Assembly: GCA_910587765.1 (NCBI GenBank)
Contig: CAJUNR010000003.1
Coordinates: forward strand, 62,001-126,000
Origin: an uncultured Lachnospiraceae bacterium
GTDB lineage: Bacteria > Bacillota > Clostridia > Lachnospirales > Lachnospiraceae
Length of the DNA stretch: 64,000 nucleotides
Direction: 5' to 3'
Below are positions 16,518 to 24,395 of this stretch, in pieces. The notes under the pieces were generated by a model that searched no databases, was not told where the DNA came from, and saw nothing but the letters and a program-made list of their open reading frames with translations. The first letter of the stretch is position 1. Each line of letters opens with the position of its first letter. The translations under genes and the position numbers were made by a program.

Positions 16518-16570
16518 GTTGTTCACACGTACCGCTTTTCAGCCCGGGCGATGTAAGCCTGAAAAGTCAT
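16518..16570. repeat. Solo end of repeat family 1
   Basis: GTTGTTCACACGTACCGC then TTTTCAGCCCGGGCG matches the left end of elements A (30811) and C (37139), which read GTTGCTGTGCACACATACCG and GTTATTGCTTGCACC before TTTTCAGC. TTTTCAG here pairs with CTGAAAA at 16559-16565 to form a small hairpin. The rest of the element is absent. Confidence 0.55.
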
Positions 16571-16607
16571 ACCGGATTAGGAAAATGTATTTCTCATGGG
16601 GACGGTG

Positions 16608-16636
16608 TTGTCGGGAGCAGATATCCGTGCTATACT
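16608..16636 (+). promoter_or_regulatory. Predicted promoter of the Cys/His-rich protein gene
   Basis: TTGTCG (16608-16613) and TATACT (16631-16636) have 17-base spacing. The leader to the ATG at 16723 is about 80 bases. This lies in the 315-base gap 16408-16722, whose only other recognisable content is the solo repeat end. Confidence 0.65.
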
Positions 16637-16722
16637 GTTCTTACAGCAGTTACTGCGGCCAGACATGCTTCTGAGACGGGGCAGGGAGTTTTGTCCGCAG
16701 GAAAAGGAAGGAGGGGAGAAAC

Positions 16723-17004
16723 ATGCATCTTCGCAGACGGCTTACCGCGGTTATGGCTACGGTTCTGCTTGCAGGCCTTCTGGCGATGCCGGTTTTTGCT
16801 CACGGGCATCACGGACATCACAGACGGGCGGCGGTTAATACCGGCTGTCCGGTCTGTACGGTAGAAGGATGTACCGAGACAGGACGGCATATGCATGACG
16901 AGTGCGAGTATTGCGGTTATGACCACGAGGACGGCTACTGCGACGGCACCTGTGTGACCGTTTCCCGTCGGGGGCACGGCAGATATCACGGATGCTATCG
17001 GTAA
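16723..17004 (+). CDS. Small secreted Cys/His-rich protein
   Basis: A 93-residue protein with a clear signal peptide: a basic start, a hydrophobic stretch (about residues 8-24) and a likely signal peptidase I cleavage after PVFA. The mature part of about 68 residues starts with a His cluster (HGHHGHHRR) and contains eight Cys, several as C-x2-C (CPVC, CEYC), plus more His. This is typical of a metal-binding or disulfide-rich exported peptide. The ribosome site GGAGGGG is strong, and it has its own promoter and terminator. No family was recognised and the function is unknown. Confidence 0.75.
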   Translation: MHLRRRLTAVMATVLLAGLLAMPVFAHGHHGHHRRAAVNTGCPVCTVEGCTETGRHMHDECEYCGYDHEDGYCDGTCVTVSRRGHGRYHGCYR

Positions 17005-17006
17005 CA

Positions 17007-17053
17007 AAAAAATGTTCCCTGTCTGTTTTCCGGCAGGGAACATTTTTCTTTTT
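17007..17053 (+). terminator. Intrinsic terminator
   Basis: AAAATGTTCCCTG (17009-17021) pairs exactly with CAGGGAACATTTT (17034-17046) and is followed by TCTTTTTT. It closes the single-gene transcript of the secreted protein. Confidence 0.92.
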
Positions 17054-17168
17054 TCATGGCAGGAGGAACCGGATATGATCCGATATTGGAAATAAGGAAT
17101 GTGCGGTATCACTTCTGAATATGCAAATTTTTGAAAGGATTCTGCTGTCTTCATGATTCTACGAAAGA

Positions 17169-17197
17169 TTGAATTATGGCGCGGAAACTGTTATACT
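17169..17197 (+). promoter_or_regulatory. Predicted promoter of the beta-CASP hydrolase gene
   Basis: TTGAAT (17169-17174) and TATACT (17192-17197) with a 17-base spacer. It accounts for the 305-base gap 17005-17309 together with the terminator before it; I see no gene in the remaining leader. Confidence 0.65.
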
Positions 17198-17309
17198 GCA
17201 AAAAGGACATAAGAGTGTGACGGAGCGTTTCTTTTCTGTTTCGGAGGAGGAGCGGCAGGAGCGTAATACCCTTATCAGAGACAGCGCGCGGGACAGGGAG
17301 GGGACATTC

Positions 17310-18650
17310 ATGGCAACGGAAATCCAGATCCGTCAGGGCGATCAGATCGGCGGATGCGTGACCATTATTACGTATGCGGGGGACGGCGCAACCGTCAGGC
17401 TCATGATCGACTACGGCATGTCGCTGCCGGGAGCGGAGCAAAAAGAGGAGTATGAACATGACTGGGAGAAGGAGCCGGTGGACGCCGTCCTGTTCACCCA
17501 TTATCACGGGGATCATGCCGGGAGATTCCGGGAGATCCCGGCGCGGACCAGACTGTATCTGGGCGCGGCGTCGAGGGCGGTCATGATCAACATCTATCAG
17601 GCGCTGGCCCAGGCGCGGGATCAAAGGACTGCGTCTTCGGCCCGGGAAGCGCTGGCGGTGCTGCAGGACGATATCCGGATCGCGGAAGTGAAGAGGGATA
17701 CGCCCGTGGCCGTCGGGCCGGTCACCGTGACCGGGTACGAGGTGGACCATTCTGCCTATGACGCTTACATGTATCTGATCGAGACGCCGGATAAGACGAT
17801 CCTGCACACCGGGGATTTCCGGGGACACGGCTACCGCGGGAAGGCGCTTCTTCCCATGACGAACTGGTATATCCGAAGGAACGGCAGGCGGGATGTGGAC
17901 ATCCTCATCACCGAGGGTACCATGATGAGCCGGCGTACGGAAATTGTAAAGACCGAAGCGGAGCTTCAGGCGGAGGCGCGGAAATATTTCCGGGAACACA
18001 GATACGCGTTTTTGATCTGTTCGTCTACCAATCTGGACTCGCTGGCATCCTTTTACCAGGCGGCCCGCGCGAACGGGATGTATCTGTACACCTACAGCAA
18101 CTACGTCTGTCAGCAGCTTCGGACGTTCACCGAACTGGCGGGCGCGAGAACGCCTCTGTATCAATTTGAAAATGTATATGTCCTGCGCCCGGATCAGGAA
18201 CTGCATCATAAGATGTGGGACAAACCCAGGAAGCAGAAGGACGTCATGCGGGAGCACGGGTTCCTGGCGCTGATCAAGCCGGAGGATTTTTGTGAAAAAT
18301 ATATCAATGAATTTCTCGATTTGAAGCTGGTCATCGTCTACTCCATGTGGGACGGCTATCTGAAGCCGGAAGAGGCCGCTTATATCCGGAAATGGGACGC
18401 GTTTCTCAAGCGGCAGCAGGCGAAGGGCGTGGAGGTGAAGCACCTGCACACGAGCGGACATGCCACGGCGGAACAGTTGACGCAGCTCATCAAAGAAGTG
18501 AATCCGAGGGAAGCCATCTGCCCGATTCACACGGAACACGCGGAAGGGTTTTATGAACTGGAGCTGCCGCAGGAGTTGAAGGAGAGGATAAGCTGGAAAG
18601 GAGATTGCGGTGTTTTATACAAAAGAGCAATGGATGAAAGACTTTCGTAA
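17310..18650 (+). CDS. Beta-CASP/metallo-beta-lactamase-fold hydrolase (RNase J-like)
   Basis: A 446-residue two-domain protein. The metal motif is complete, FTHYHGDHAGRF (HxHxDH), followed by HTGDFRGHG and the beta-CASP markers LITEGTMMS, ICSSTNLDSLASFYQAAR and HTSGHATAEQL with the terminal PIHTEHAEGF. This resembles the RNase J/MBL exonuclease superfamily, though it is shorter than RNase J (about 550) and substrate is unproven. ATG at 17310 follows GGGAGGGG. Its last 41 bases overlap the restriction endonuclease gene, and the C-terminal residues (KRAMDERLS) are encoded by the edge of the AT-rich island, so the original 3' end may have been replaced. Confidence 0.9.
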   Translation: MATEIQIRQGDQIGGCVTIITYAGDGATVRLMIDYGMSLPGAEQKEEYEHDWEKEPVDAVLFTHYHGDHAGRFREIPARTRLYLGAASRAVMINIYQALAQARDQRTASSAREALAVLQDDIRIAEVKRDTPVAVGPVTVTGYEVDHSAYDAYMYLIETPDKTILHTGDFRGHGYRGKALLPMTNWYIRRNGRRDVDILITEGTMMSRRTEIVKTEAELQAEARKYFREHRYAFLICSSTNLDSLASFYQAARANGMYLYTYSNYVCQQLRTFTELAGARTPLYQFENVYVLRPDQELHHKMWDKPRKQKDVMREHGFLALIKPEDFCEKYINEFLDLKLVIVYSMWDGYLKPEEAAYIRKWDAFLKRQQAKGVEVKHLHTSGHATAEQLTQLIKEVNPREAICPIHTEHAEGFYELELPQELKERISWKGDCGVLYKRAMDERLS

Positions 18651-19506
18651 TCGGGCCGAAACAATAGCAGGGCTTTTGTGGGTTTCACAGAAAAGTAAAT
18701 ATACTAAGGCGAGTGTGATCAACCGACAGATTAAGACATACCGTGATGAGAAGCTGGCTCTGCTCAAAAGACAGGCAAACTCGGAAAAATGGGGAAATGA
18801 CCGTCTGCTTAATGAAATATTGAGTATGACTTATGCGTCTTATATTATTATGCTTGAATACAGAAATAAAGTATGGCCTTATGAATATATGGCTTTTGCC
18901 CGCCGAATTGGTGAACTGTGGGAGCCTTTTTGCCGACTTACATTTGAATATCCTGTAAAAAAGCTGCATATTATTAAACCGCCTGATTTTGAACAGGTGC
19001 ATAGGAACATAAGGAAAAGTGCGGCCGGATATATAGATTCACTGAAAATTGCGGAAGATATTAAAATCGAACTCAAGCGGCGCTATGAAATTCCATGGAC
19101 AATGGTTGACAGCGGGGGAATAAAGCTTGCTTTGGATTTGCATTTTGAGCAGGATGGAACGCATTACAATTGTGATTTCAAGAGTGGATTCAGTTCTAAT
19201 GAGAAAGGAAATACGAACAGATTATTGCTTGTCGCAAGTATTTACCATTCGTTGGGAGAAAATGAGAAAACATTATTGTTTGTCCGTCAAAAAGAAAGCG
19301 AAAACAATCATTATCTGCAGACATTGAAAAATTCACCGTATTGGGATGTTTATTGCGCTGATGAATGTTATGCGGCGATGAAAGCCTTTACAGGGTTTGA
19401 TATTCGCAAATGGCTGGATCATAACGTTGACTGGAAGCAGGATATCAGCGGCGAACTGAGGGAACATCTGCAGGAAAATGATCTGTTGAAATACTTGACG
19501 TGGTAA
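18610..19506 (+). CDS. Probable type II restriction endonuclease (PD-(D/E)xK)
   Basis: A 298-residue protein in an AT-rich segment directly before a DNA adenine methyltransferase gene. A GTG start at 18610 lies 5 bases after AAAGGAGA. The C-terminal half shows a plausible PD-(D/E)xK core: an acidic residue in LALDLHFEQDG and then YNCDFKSGFSS with D189-x-K191. The N-terminal half is helical and basic, as in site-specific endonucleases. I cannot assign a recognition sequence or a named family. Base and codon use (many AAA, ATT, TAT) differ sharply from the neighbouring genes, which supports recent transfer. Confidence 0.75.
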   Translation: MFYTKEQWMKDFRNRAETIAGLLWVSQKSKYTKASVINRQIKTYRDEKLALLKRQANSEKWGNDRLLNEILSMTYASYIIMLEYRNKVWPYEYMAFARRIGELWEPFCRLTFEYPVKKLHIIKPPDFEQVHRNIRKSAAGYIDSLKIAEDIKIELKRRYEIPWTMVDSGGIKLALDLHFEQDGTHYNCDFKSGFSSNEKGNTNRLLLVASIYHSLGENEKTLLFVRQKESENNHYLQTLKNSPYWDVYCADECYAAMKAFTGFDIRKWLDHNVDWKQDISGELREHLQENDLLKYLTW

Positions 19507-19527
19507 TGGCCGGGATATATAATTTTG

Positions 19528-19551
19528 CTTAAGATGGATCTTAAGTTTTTT
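19528..19551 (+). terminator. Palindrome with T run between endonuclease and methyltransferase genes
   Basis: CTTAAGAT/ATCTTAAG (19528-19545) is a self-complementary 18-base site followed by TTTTTTC. It may terminate the endonuclease transcript or be a protein-binding palindrome; the GC-poor stem makes it a weak terminator. The sequence just before it, ATATATAATTTTG, could hold a promoter for the methyltransferase gene. Confidence 0.45.
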
Positions 19552-19569
19552 CTTTGAGAAAGGCGTGAA

Positions 19570-21189
19570 ATGATGAAAGATATCCTGTGTGCATATTACA
19601 CAAATTCCAGCGACATAACGTCGTATATGATAAGACGTCTTGGAGTTTCCCGTAATGATATCATATTAGAGCCGTCTGCAGGAGAGGGTATTCTCATTGA
19701 TGAAATCTTAAAGACAGGGCTTTCCGTTCAAATTGACGCCCTTGACATTGATGGAAAAGCAGTCTCGATTCTCAGAAAAAAATACCAGGAAAACAGTGCT
19801 GTTACGGTCAGAGAAACCGATACGCTGCTGGATGAGCGCCTTGACGCATTTGGTGTCCCTGAAATCTGGCTCAAAAAGACAGACGCGTTAGTAGATGAAC
19901 AACTGGATTATTTCGGAGCCACAGGCGGACACTATGACCGGGTAATTGGGAATCCGCCTTATGGCGCGTGGCAGGATTATAAAAAAAGAGCTTTGCTCAA
20001 AAGGAGATACCCCGGCCAGTATGTAAAAGAGACTTATTCGTTGTTTTTGCTGCGTTGTATTTCTGTTCTTAAAATGGGCGGCCGGCTTTCGTTTATTATT
20101 CCTGATACATATATGTTTCTGAATCTGCACGCTAAACTTCGGGAATTGCTATTAACTACAACGAAAATTGAAGAAATAATAACATTTTCTTCAAAATTTT
20201 TCCCGGGTGTAAGTTTTGGCTATTCAAACCTGTCTATTATTACGCTTGAAAGAACAGGAAAAGAAAGTGCGCTTAATCATACCGTCCGAATTGTACAGGG
20301 GTTTCAATCCACTTCTGAATTTGCACTCTTATTTGAGGATAGCGGGCTGCCTGCTCATCTTTCAACATTTTTACTCAGGCAGGCGGATATTTTCGACAGC
20401 GAACAACATAGATTTATTCTTGCGGACAATGATATGACGCACGTGTTAAAAAAAGCTTCTGTACGTCTTGGAGATGTCGCGGATGTGGTAACAGGTTTCT
20501 ATACCGGTGATAACAGGCGTTTTATTCGTGTGCTGAATGACAGTGTGAAAGGAGGAAAAAATTATGAGAAAGTCGACAGCTCTTTGATTTTTTCCTGTAC
20601 ATCCCTCTGTGGAATTGACGATGCGCCCGAAGGATATGTCCCATATGTAAAAAGTGTGTCGAATACTCGTTATTATAGATTATATGATGAATGGTTTGTC
20701 CGATGGGATAAAGATACCGTTACTCATTATAGCAGCAACAAAAAATCCCGTTTTCAGAATTCTGCGTTTTATTTTCGGACCGGGGTAGCGATTCCCATGG
20801 TTAAATCGAGCAGGATGAAAGCATCGTTAATTGAGAATCGCGTTTTTGACCAGTCCGTAGTCGGGATATTTCCGAAAGATGATTCAAAACTGTATTATGT
20901 ACTGGCGCTTATGAACTCTGATGTTGTAAATGATTTGATTCATGTGATCAATCCAACTGCAAATAATTCAGCGAATTATGTAAAACAGATACCCTATATC
21001 GAACCGGAACAAAAAGTGATGGATTTGATTAAAGATAAAGTAAGAAGAATCATTGAGTGTATCAGAGAGGGGATAACGGATAATTGTGAACCGTTGCATT
21101 GTGAAATTAATATGCTGATTAAACAGGCATATACCGCGCACATAAATTTGAACAAACACTCTGTACAGAATCCGATTTTGGTTGTATAA
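19570..21189 (+). CDS. DNA adenine-N6 methyltransferase (type II R-M, gamma class)
   Basis: A 539-residue TaqI/Eco57I-like methylase. The N terminus reads YTNSSDITSYMIRRL. AdoMet-binding motif I is ILEPSAGEG (E34), an acidic motif II follows in DALDIDGKAV, and catalytic motif IV is NPPYG at residues 128-132. Residues from about 250 to the end form a large target-recognition region ending in the family-typical LIHVINPTANNSANYVKQIP. It would methylate adenine in the site cut by the neighbouring endonuclease and protect the host. The gene is AT-rich like its partner. The short leader contains the palindrome at 19528. Confidence 0.93.
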   Translation: MMKDILCAYYTNSSDITSYMIRRLGVSRNDIILEPSAGEGILIDEILKTGLSVQIDALDIDGKAVSILRKKYQENSAVTVRETDTLLDERLDAFGVPEIWLKKTDALVDEQLDYFGATGGHYDRVIGNPPYGAWQDYKKRALLKRRYPGQYVKETYSLFLLRCISVLKMGGRLSFIIPDTYMFLNLHAKLRELLLTTTKIEEIITFSSKFFPGVSFGYSNLSIITLERTGKESALNHTVRIVQGFQSTSEFALLFEDSGLPAHLSTFLLRQADIFDSEQHRFILADNDMTHVLKKASVRLGDVADVVTGFYTGDNRRFIRVLNDSVKGGKNYEKVDSSLIFSCTSLCGIDDAPEGYVPYVKSVSNTRYYRLYDEWFVRWDKDTVTHYSSNKKSRFQNSAFYFRTGVAIPMVKSSRMKASLIENRVFDQSVVGIFPKDDSKLYYVLALMNSDVVNDLIHVINPTANNSANYVKQIPYIEPEQKVMDLIKDKVRRIIECIREGITDNCEPLHCEINMLIKQAYTAHINLNKHSVQNPILVV

Positions 21190-21345
21190 TATAAACGATT
21201 CGGCTCGTTGGCAGACGAGCGCGGGAAAAGACACCGAAAGCCCGATCCTGTGTCCGAAAAGGCCGGCGCAAAAGGATAAAAAGCCGCCGGGAGATTCCGG
21301 TCGTCGAAAGGGCTGCGGGGGATGAAAAACAGGAGGTTATGAAAA

Positions 21346-21933
21346 ATGAAACGAATGAAAAGCAGGCTTGTGGGACTCCTTCTCGCGGCGGCGACGGTAC
21401 TGACGATGAGCGCGTGTTCCGGCGGCGGGACGGCGCCGGTGCTGACCGTGGCAGGCAAGGAAGTGACGCTGGGGGAGACGGGCGCAGGCGTGTTTCCGCT
21501 GACGGAATTTGAGATGGCAATCCCGGGACAGGGGACGCCGATGGACATGATGCCGGGCAAGAGCTGGCTGTCGACGTTCATGACGCTGAAAAAAGACGGC
21601 GATTCCTATGCGTATGTGTATGTGTACAATCCGGAGCGGAGCGAAGTGCTGGTCACTTCCGCAACGATTTACAAGCTCTCTTTTTCCATGCACGGCGAGG
21701 ATACGGAAGCAAGCTACTGGGCGGAGGACAACGTGCTGGTCAACGGTACGAATTACTTCGGGATGGATGCCGACGGCGTGAAAGAGACGATGGCGGAGTT
21801 CAAGGCCCTCTCGGAAGAGGGCGATTACCTGTCCTACCGGGACGGAAAATATCTCTATCGTTTTGAACTTGACGAAAACGGAGTCGTGGATGAAGTCGAA
21901 GTAGAGATGGATATCGAAAAGAGCTACAGTTGA
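21346..21933 (+). CDS. Lipoprotein of unknown function
   Basis: A 195-residue exported protein with a lipobox (LTMSAC; lipid-modified Cys at residue 24), so it is anchored to the outer face of the membrane. The mature domain has the repeated pattern of a short beta-rich protein (VLTVAGKEVTLGETGAGVF) but no family I recognise. ATG at 21346 follows GGAGG. GC content returns to the local norm here, marking the right edge of the R-M island. The 156 bases between the methylase and this gene are GC-rich and carry no recognisable feature. Confidence 0.8.
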   Translation: MKRMKSRLVGLLLAAATVLTMSACSGGGTAPVLTVAGKEVTLGETGAGVFPLTEFEMAIPGQGTPMDMMPGKSWLSTFMTLKKDGDSYAYVYVYNPERSEVLVTSATIYKLSFSMHGEDTEASYWAEDNVLVNGTNYFGMDADGVKETMAEFKALSEEGDYLSYRDGKYLYRFELDENGVVDEVEVEMDIEKSYS

Positions 21934-21952
21934 TCGAAGACGAGCATGGAGA

Positions 21953-21993
21953 CAAAGGCTTTCGGTGCGTGTGACGCGTCCGGGAGCCTTTTC
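21953..21993 (+). terminator. Intrinsic terminator after the lipoprotein gene
   Basis: AAAGGCTTTCGG pairs with the CCGGGAGCCTTTT segment around an internal GC-rich part, ending in TTTTC. It is long and imperfect but well placed after the stop. Confidence 0.65.
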
Positions 21994-22000
21994 TGTGCAT

Positions 22001-22104
22001 ACGGGCGTCCGGATGAAACAGGTCAGCAGGCTGACGGACGCCCGATGCGCGAGTAGGGGAAGATGAATTTTCCCTACTCGATCACTGCGGCTTCGCAGTG
22101 CGGC
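22001..22104. repeat. Multi-hairpin intergenic repeat, family 2, copy 2
   Basis: Three consecutive stem-loops. ACGGGCGTCC (22001) pairs with GGACGCCC around GGTCAGCAGGCTGAC. GAGTAGGGGA (22051) pairs with TCCCTACTC. CACTGC pairs with GCAGTG at 22083-22100. The first module and the GTCAGC..GCTGAC loop match copy 1 at 11701-11741, with the hairpin order reversed. Confidence 0.75.
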
Positions 22105-22127
22105 GAAAGAACAAAAGGAGCGACGGC

Positions 22128-22622
22128 ATGGGTACAAAAGAAATTCCGGCGGAGGGCATGGTGTGTCTGCTGGCGGCGGCAGCCGTAATATGGATCTTCG
22201 GGCGGATCATCCGGAAGAGAAAGTTTGCGAGGGATTATCCCTATGAGAAGAAGATGCTTCTGACTGCTGCGGAATACCGTTTTTATAAAGTGCTGAAGGA
22301 ACAGTGCGACCGGAACCGGCTGCTGATCTGCCCCAAGGTCCGCATGGAGGATTTTCTCAGTGTCACGGACCGGCGGAACCGGAACCGTTACAGAGGATTT
22401 ATCAAGTCAAGGCATATTGACTTTATTCTGTGCGACCGGGATCTGCACATGCTGGCCGGGGTGGAGCTCGACGACGCTTCCCACAATACGCCTGCGGCGG
22501 AAAGGACAGACGCGTTCAAGGATCATGTATTTAAAAAGATCGGCCTGCCGCTGTACCGGGTTCCCGCGGCGCCGGGGCAGTATACGGCCAGAATCCGGAA
22601 AATTATAGACGAACTTATATAA
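22128..22622 (+). CDS. Membrane-anchored DUF2726 protein
   Basis: A 164-residue protein with one N-terminal membrane span (about residues 9-26) and a cytoplasmic DUF2726 domain. The domain shows LLTAAEYRFYKVLKEQCDRN, the acidic-rich HIDFILCDRDLHMLAGVELD, and FKDHVFKKIGLPLYRVPA, a PD-(D/E)xK-related fold in which D-x-F and E-L-D could be metal ligands. DUF2726 proteins are of unknown role and have been linked by fold to nucleases and topoisomerase-associated domains. ATG at 22128 follows AAAGGAG; the earlier ATG at 22098 overlaps repeat DNA. Confidence 0.85.
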   Translation: MGTKEIPAEGMVCLLAAAAVIWIFGRIIRKRKFARDYPYEKKMLLTAAEYRFYKVLKEQCDRNRLLICPKVRMEDFLSVTDRRNRNRYRGFIKSRHIDFILCDRDLHMLAGVELDDASHNTPAAERTDAFKDHVFKKIGLPLYRVPAAPGQYTARIRKIIDELI

Positions 22623-22649
22623 AATTTCATTTCAATCGGTGTAAATATA

Positions 22650-22658
22650 TGGTATAAT
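22650..22658 (+). promoter_or_regulatory. Extended -10 promoter for the hemerythrin-receiver gene
   Basis: TGGTATAAT at 22650-22658 is a consensus -10 with the TGn extension; a weak TTCAAT about 16 bases upstream may serve as -35. It would start transcription near 22665, leaving a leader of about 165 bases. Confidence 0.6.
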
Positions 22659-22828
22659 GGCGGGAGATATGATGCCGCGCCGGAACGAAGCGGACGCGCA
22701 TCGCGGAATGTTTGTCATGTGCGAGGAACATGGCAGCTGATTTCCCAAAAATAGACAGCATGTCTACGGACAGTTTTGCGCCCTGCAGGCCGGGGAGTGA
22801 ATTGATGGTAGCAGAAGGAGGACTGGAG

Positions 22829-24175
22829 ATGGAGAACCAACTGGAATGGAAGGAAGAATTTAACATTGGGGTGGAAGAGATTGACAAAGAGCATCAAAGG
22901 CTCTTTACGGTCATCAACAGGCTCTTCGCCCTGGGGGAAGAAGGGGAGAAAGGGAAGAAGGCGTGCGAAGAAGGGATCAAATATTTTTACGAGCATGCCG
23001 TGAAGCACTTTGCGGATGAAGAGAAATATATGGAGCTGATCCATTACGACAATCTGAAGATGCACAGACGGATACATAGAGGATTTCGGGATAATACGCT
23101 TCCGGCGCTGGAAGAAGAACTGAAAGCGGCGGATTATTCCCCGGAGGCGGTGGAACACTTTCTGGCGGTCTGCGCCGGATGGCTGCTCGGGCATACGCTG
23201 ACGGAGGATCAGGCGATCACCGGGGAGAAGAACAGCAAGTGGGAGGATCTGCTCCCGGAAGCGGAGCTTGAGGCCATGAAAAACGTGATCCAGAAGCTTC
23301 TGCGCCAGATGTTCCAGTTGAAAGCGAAGGTGGTCAGCGATACTTACGGCGGAGAGCGTTTCGGGAACGGCATCTATTACCGGATGGTATACGGAAGGGA
23401 ACGGGACGCGAAAAAGTGGGAGATTATTCTTGTCTTTGAAGAGAAGATTCTCATTAATACCGTCGGCAGGCTGATGGGGGTGAAATCGAAAAAGATCAAT
23501 GTCATGCTGATCAATGCGGCCAGGTATACCGCGGGTCAGTTTGTCAATCATGTGATGGAGCATTTTCCTTCGATCGTGTCTTATGAGATGCAGGAAGAAA
23601 ATCTTCTGACCTATGACGAATTCAGGGAGGTGTTTGAGCAGAAGAAACCTCAGATCAGTCTGCTTTTCAGTACGGACGAAGGATATTTTTCCTATTGCGT
23701 GATTGCGCCCCATTTGCTGGGGAAGGGAATCGGGACGCCTTTAGGGATCGGCAATGAAGTGAAGGAGATTGAAAAATATCTGAAGAGCAAAGACAGCGGA
23801 GCGCCGAAAGTGCTGGTGGTGGACGATTCCATGACCATCCGGGAGGGAATCAAGAGACTCCTGCAGGAGGACTACGATGTGACCGCGGTTCAGTCCGGCG
23901 TGGCCGCGATCCGGGCTATCAGTCTTGATAAACCGGATCTGGTGCTTCTGGATCATGATATGCCGGTCTGCGACGGAAGGCATGTGTTGGAGATGCTCCG
24001 GTCTGAGAAAGAATTTGCGGACATACCGGTGATTTTCCTCACAAGCCGCGACGACCCGGAGAGCGTGAAAAAGGTCCTGTCCCTGAAACCGGACGGGTAT
24101 CTGCTGAAATATCTGAAACCGGCGCAGATCAGGGAGAGGATTGACGGGTTTTTTGAGGCGAGGAAGAAAAGATAA
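22829..24175 (+). CDS. Hemerythrin - CheX-like - receiver domain signalling protein
   Basis: A 448-residue soluble protein. Residues about 5-135 are a bacteriohemerythrin: di-iron ligands fit KEHQRLF, HAVKHFADEEKYM, HRRIHRGF and HTLTEDQ. Residues about 145-320 resemble the CheX/CheC chemotaxis phosphatase fold (NGIYYRMVYG, then a long helix), which is my inference. Residues about 328-448 are a response-regulator receiver (VLVVDDSMTIREG, phospho-acceptor Asp375 in VLLDHDMPVCDG, VIFLTSRDD, and a final Lys in YLLKYLKP). ATG at 22829 follows GGAGG. It probably links oxygen, NO or redox state to phosphorelay signalling; the partner kinase could be the hybrid kinase encoded at 25382. Confidence 0.85.
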   Translation: MENQLEWKEEFNIGVEEIDKEHQRLFTVINRLFALGEEGEKGKKACEEGIKYFYEHAVKHFADEEKYMELIHYDNLKMHRRIHRGFRDNTLPALEEELKAADYSPEAVEHFLAVCAGWLLGHTLTEDQAITGEKNSKWEDLLPEAELEAMKNVIQKLLRQMFQLKAKVVSDTYGGERFGNGIYYRMVYGRERDAKKWEIILVFEEKILINTVGRLMGVKSKKINVMLINAARYTAGQFVNHVMEHFPSIVSYEMQEENLLTYDEFREVFEQKKPQISLLFSTDEGYFSYCVIAPHLLGKGIGTPLGIGNEVKEIEKYLKSKDSGAPKVLVVDDSMTIREGIKRLLQEDYDVTAVQSGVAAIRAISLDKPDLVLLDHDMPVCDGRHVLEMLRSEKEFADIPVIFLTSRDDPESVKKVLSLKPDGYLLKYLKPAQIRERIDGFFEARKKR

Positions 24176-24187
24176 CCGATACCATGG

Positions 24188-24216
24188 ATCGCAGGCCGCT
24201 ACGGCCTGCGATTTTT
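24188..24216 (+). terminator. Intrinsic terminator
   Basis: ATCGCAGGCC and GGCCTGCGAT form a perfect 10-bp stem with a 5-base loop and a following T run, 12 bases after the stop of the hemerythrin-receiver gene. Confidence 0.93.
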
Positions 24217-24224
24217 CCGGTGCG

Positions 24225-24318
24225 CGGGCAGATTACTGTTCAAACCCATGCTGTCCGGACGCCCGACGCGGGTGTGAAAAGTAACGTGGGCAGGGAAGAA
24301 ATATCCCCTGCTCGATTA
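24225..24318. repeat. Composite repeat remnant (family 1 end plus family 2 module)
   Basis: GCGCGGGCAGATTACTG near 24223-24239 resembles the outer arm of family 1. GTCCGGACGCCCGACGCGG is followed by the exact end motif GTGTGAAAAGTAAC (24272-24285). Then GGGCAGGGAAGA is imperfectly matched by TATCCCCTGCTC, a degenerate form of the second family hairpin. The pieces look like a collapsed or chimeric copy. Confidence 0.5.
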
Positions 24319-24324
24319 TGGAAG

Positions 24325-24353
24325 TAGACAAAAGGCCAAAGGGAATTTATAAT
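24325..24353 (+). promoter_or_regulatory. Predicted promoter of the second hemerythrin gene
   Basis: TAGACA (24325-24330), a 17-base spacer and TATAAT (24348-24353), ending 42 bases before the ATG at 24396. Confidence 0.75.
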
Positions 24354-24395
24354 TAGAAGCAGGACAAATACATACATCGGGAGGCGGGGTTCGCT

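Noticed and set aside
18597..21189. Toxin-antitoxin or abortive-infection reading of the AT-rich pair
   Set aside because: The second gene has unmistakable AdoMet motif I and NPPY, so a restriction-modification pair is the simpler explanation.
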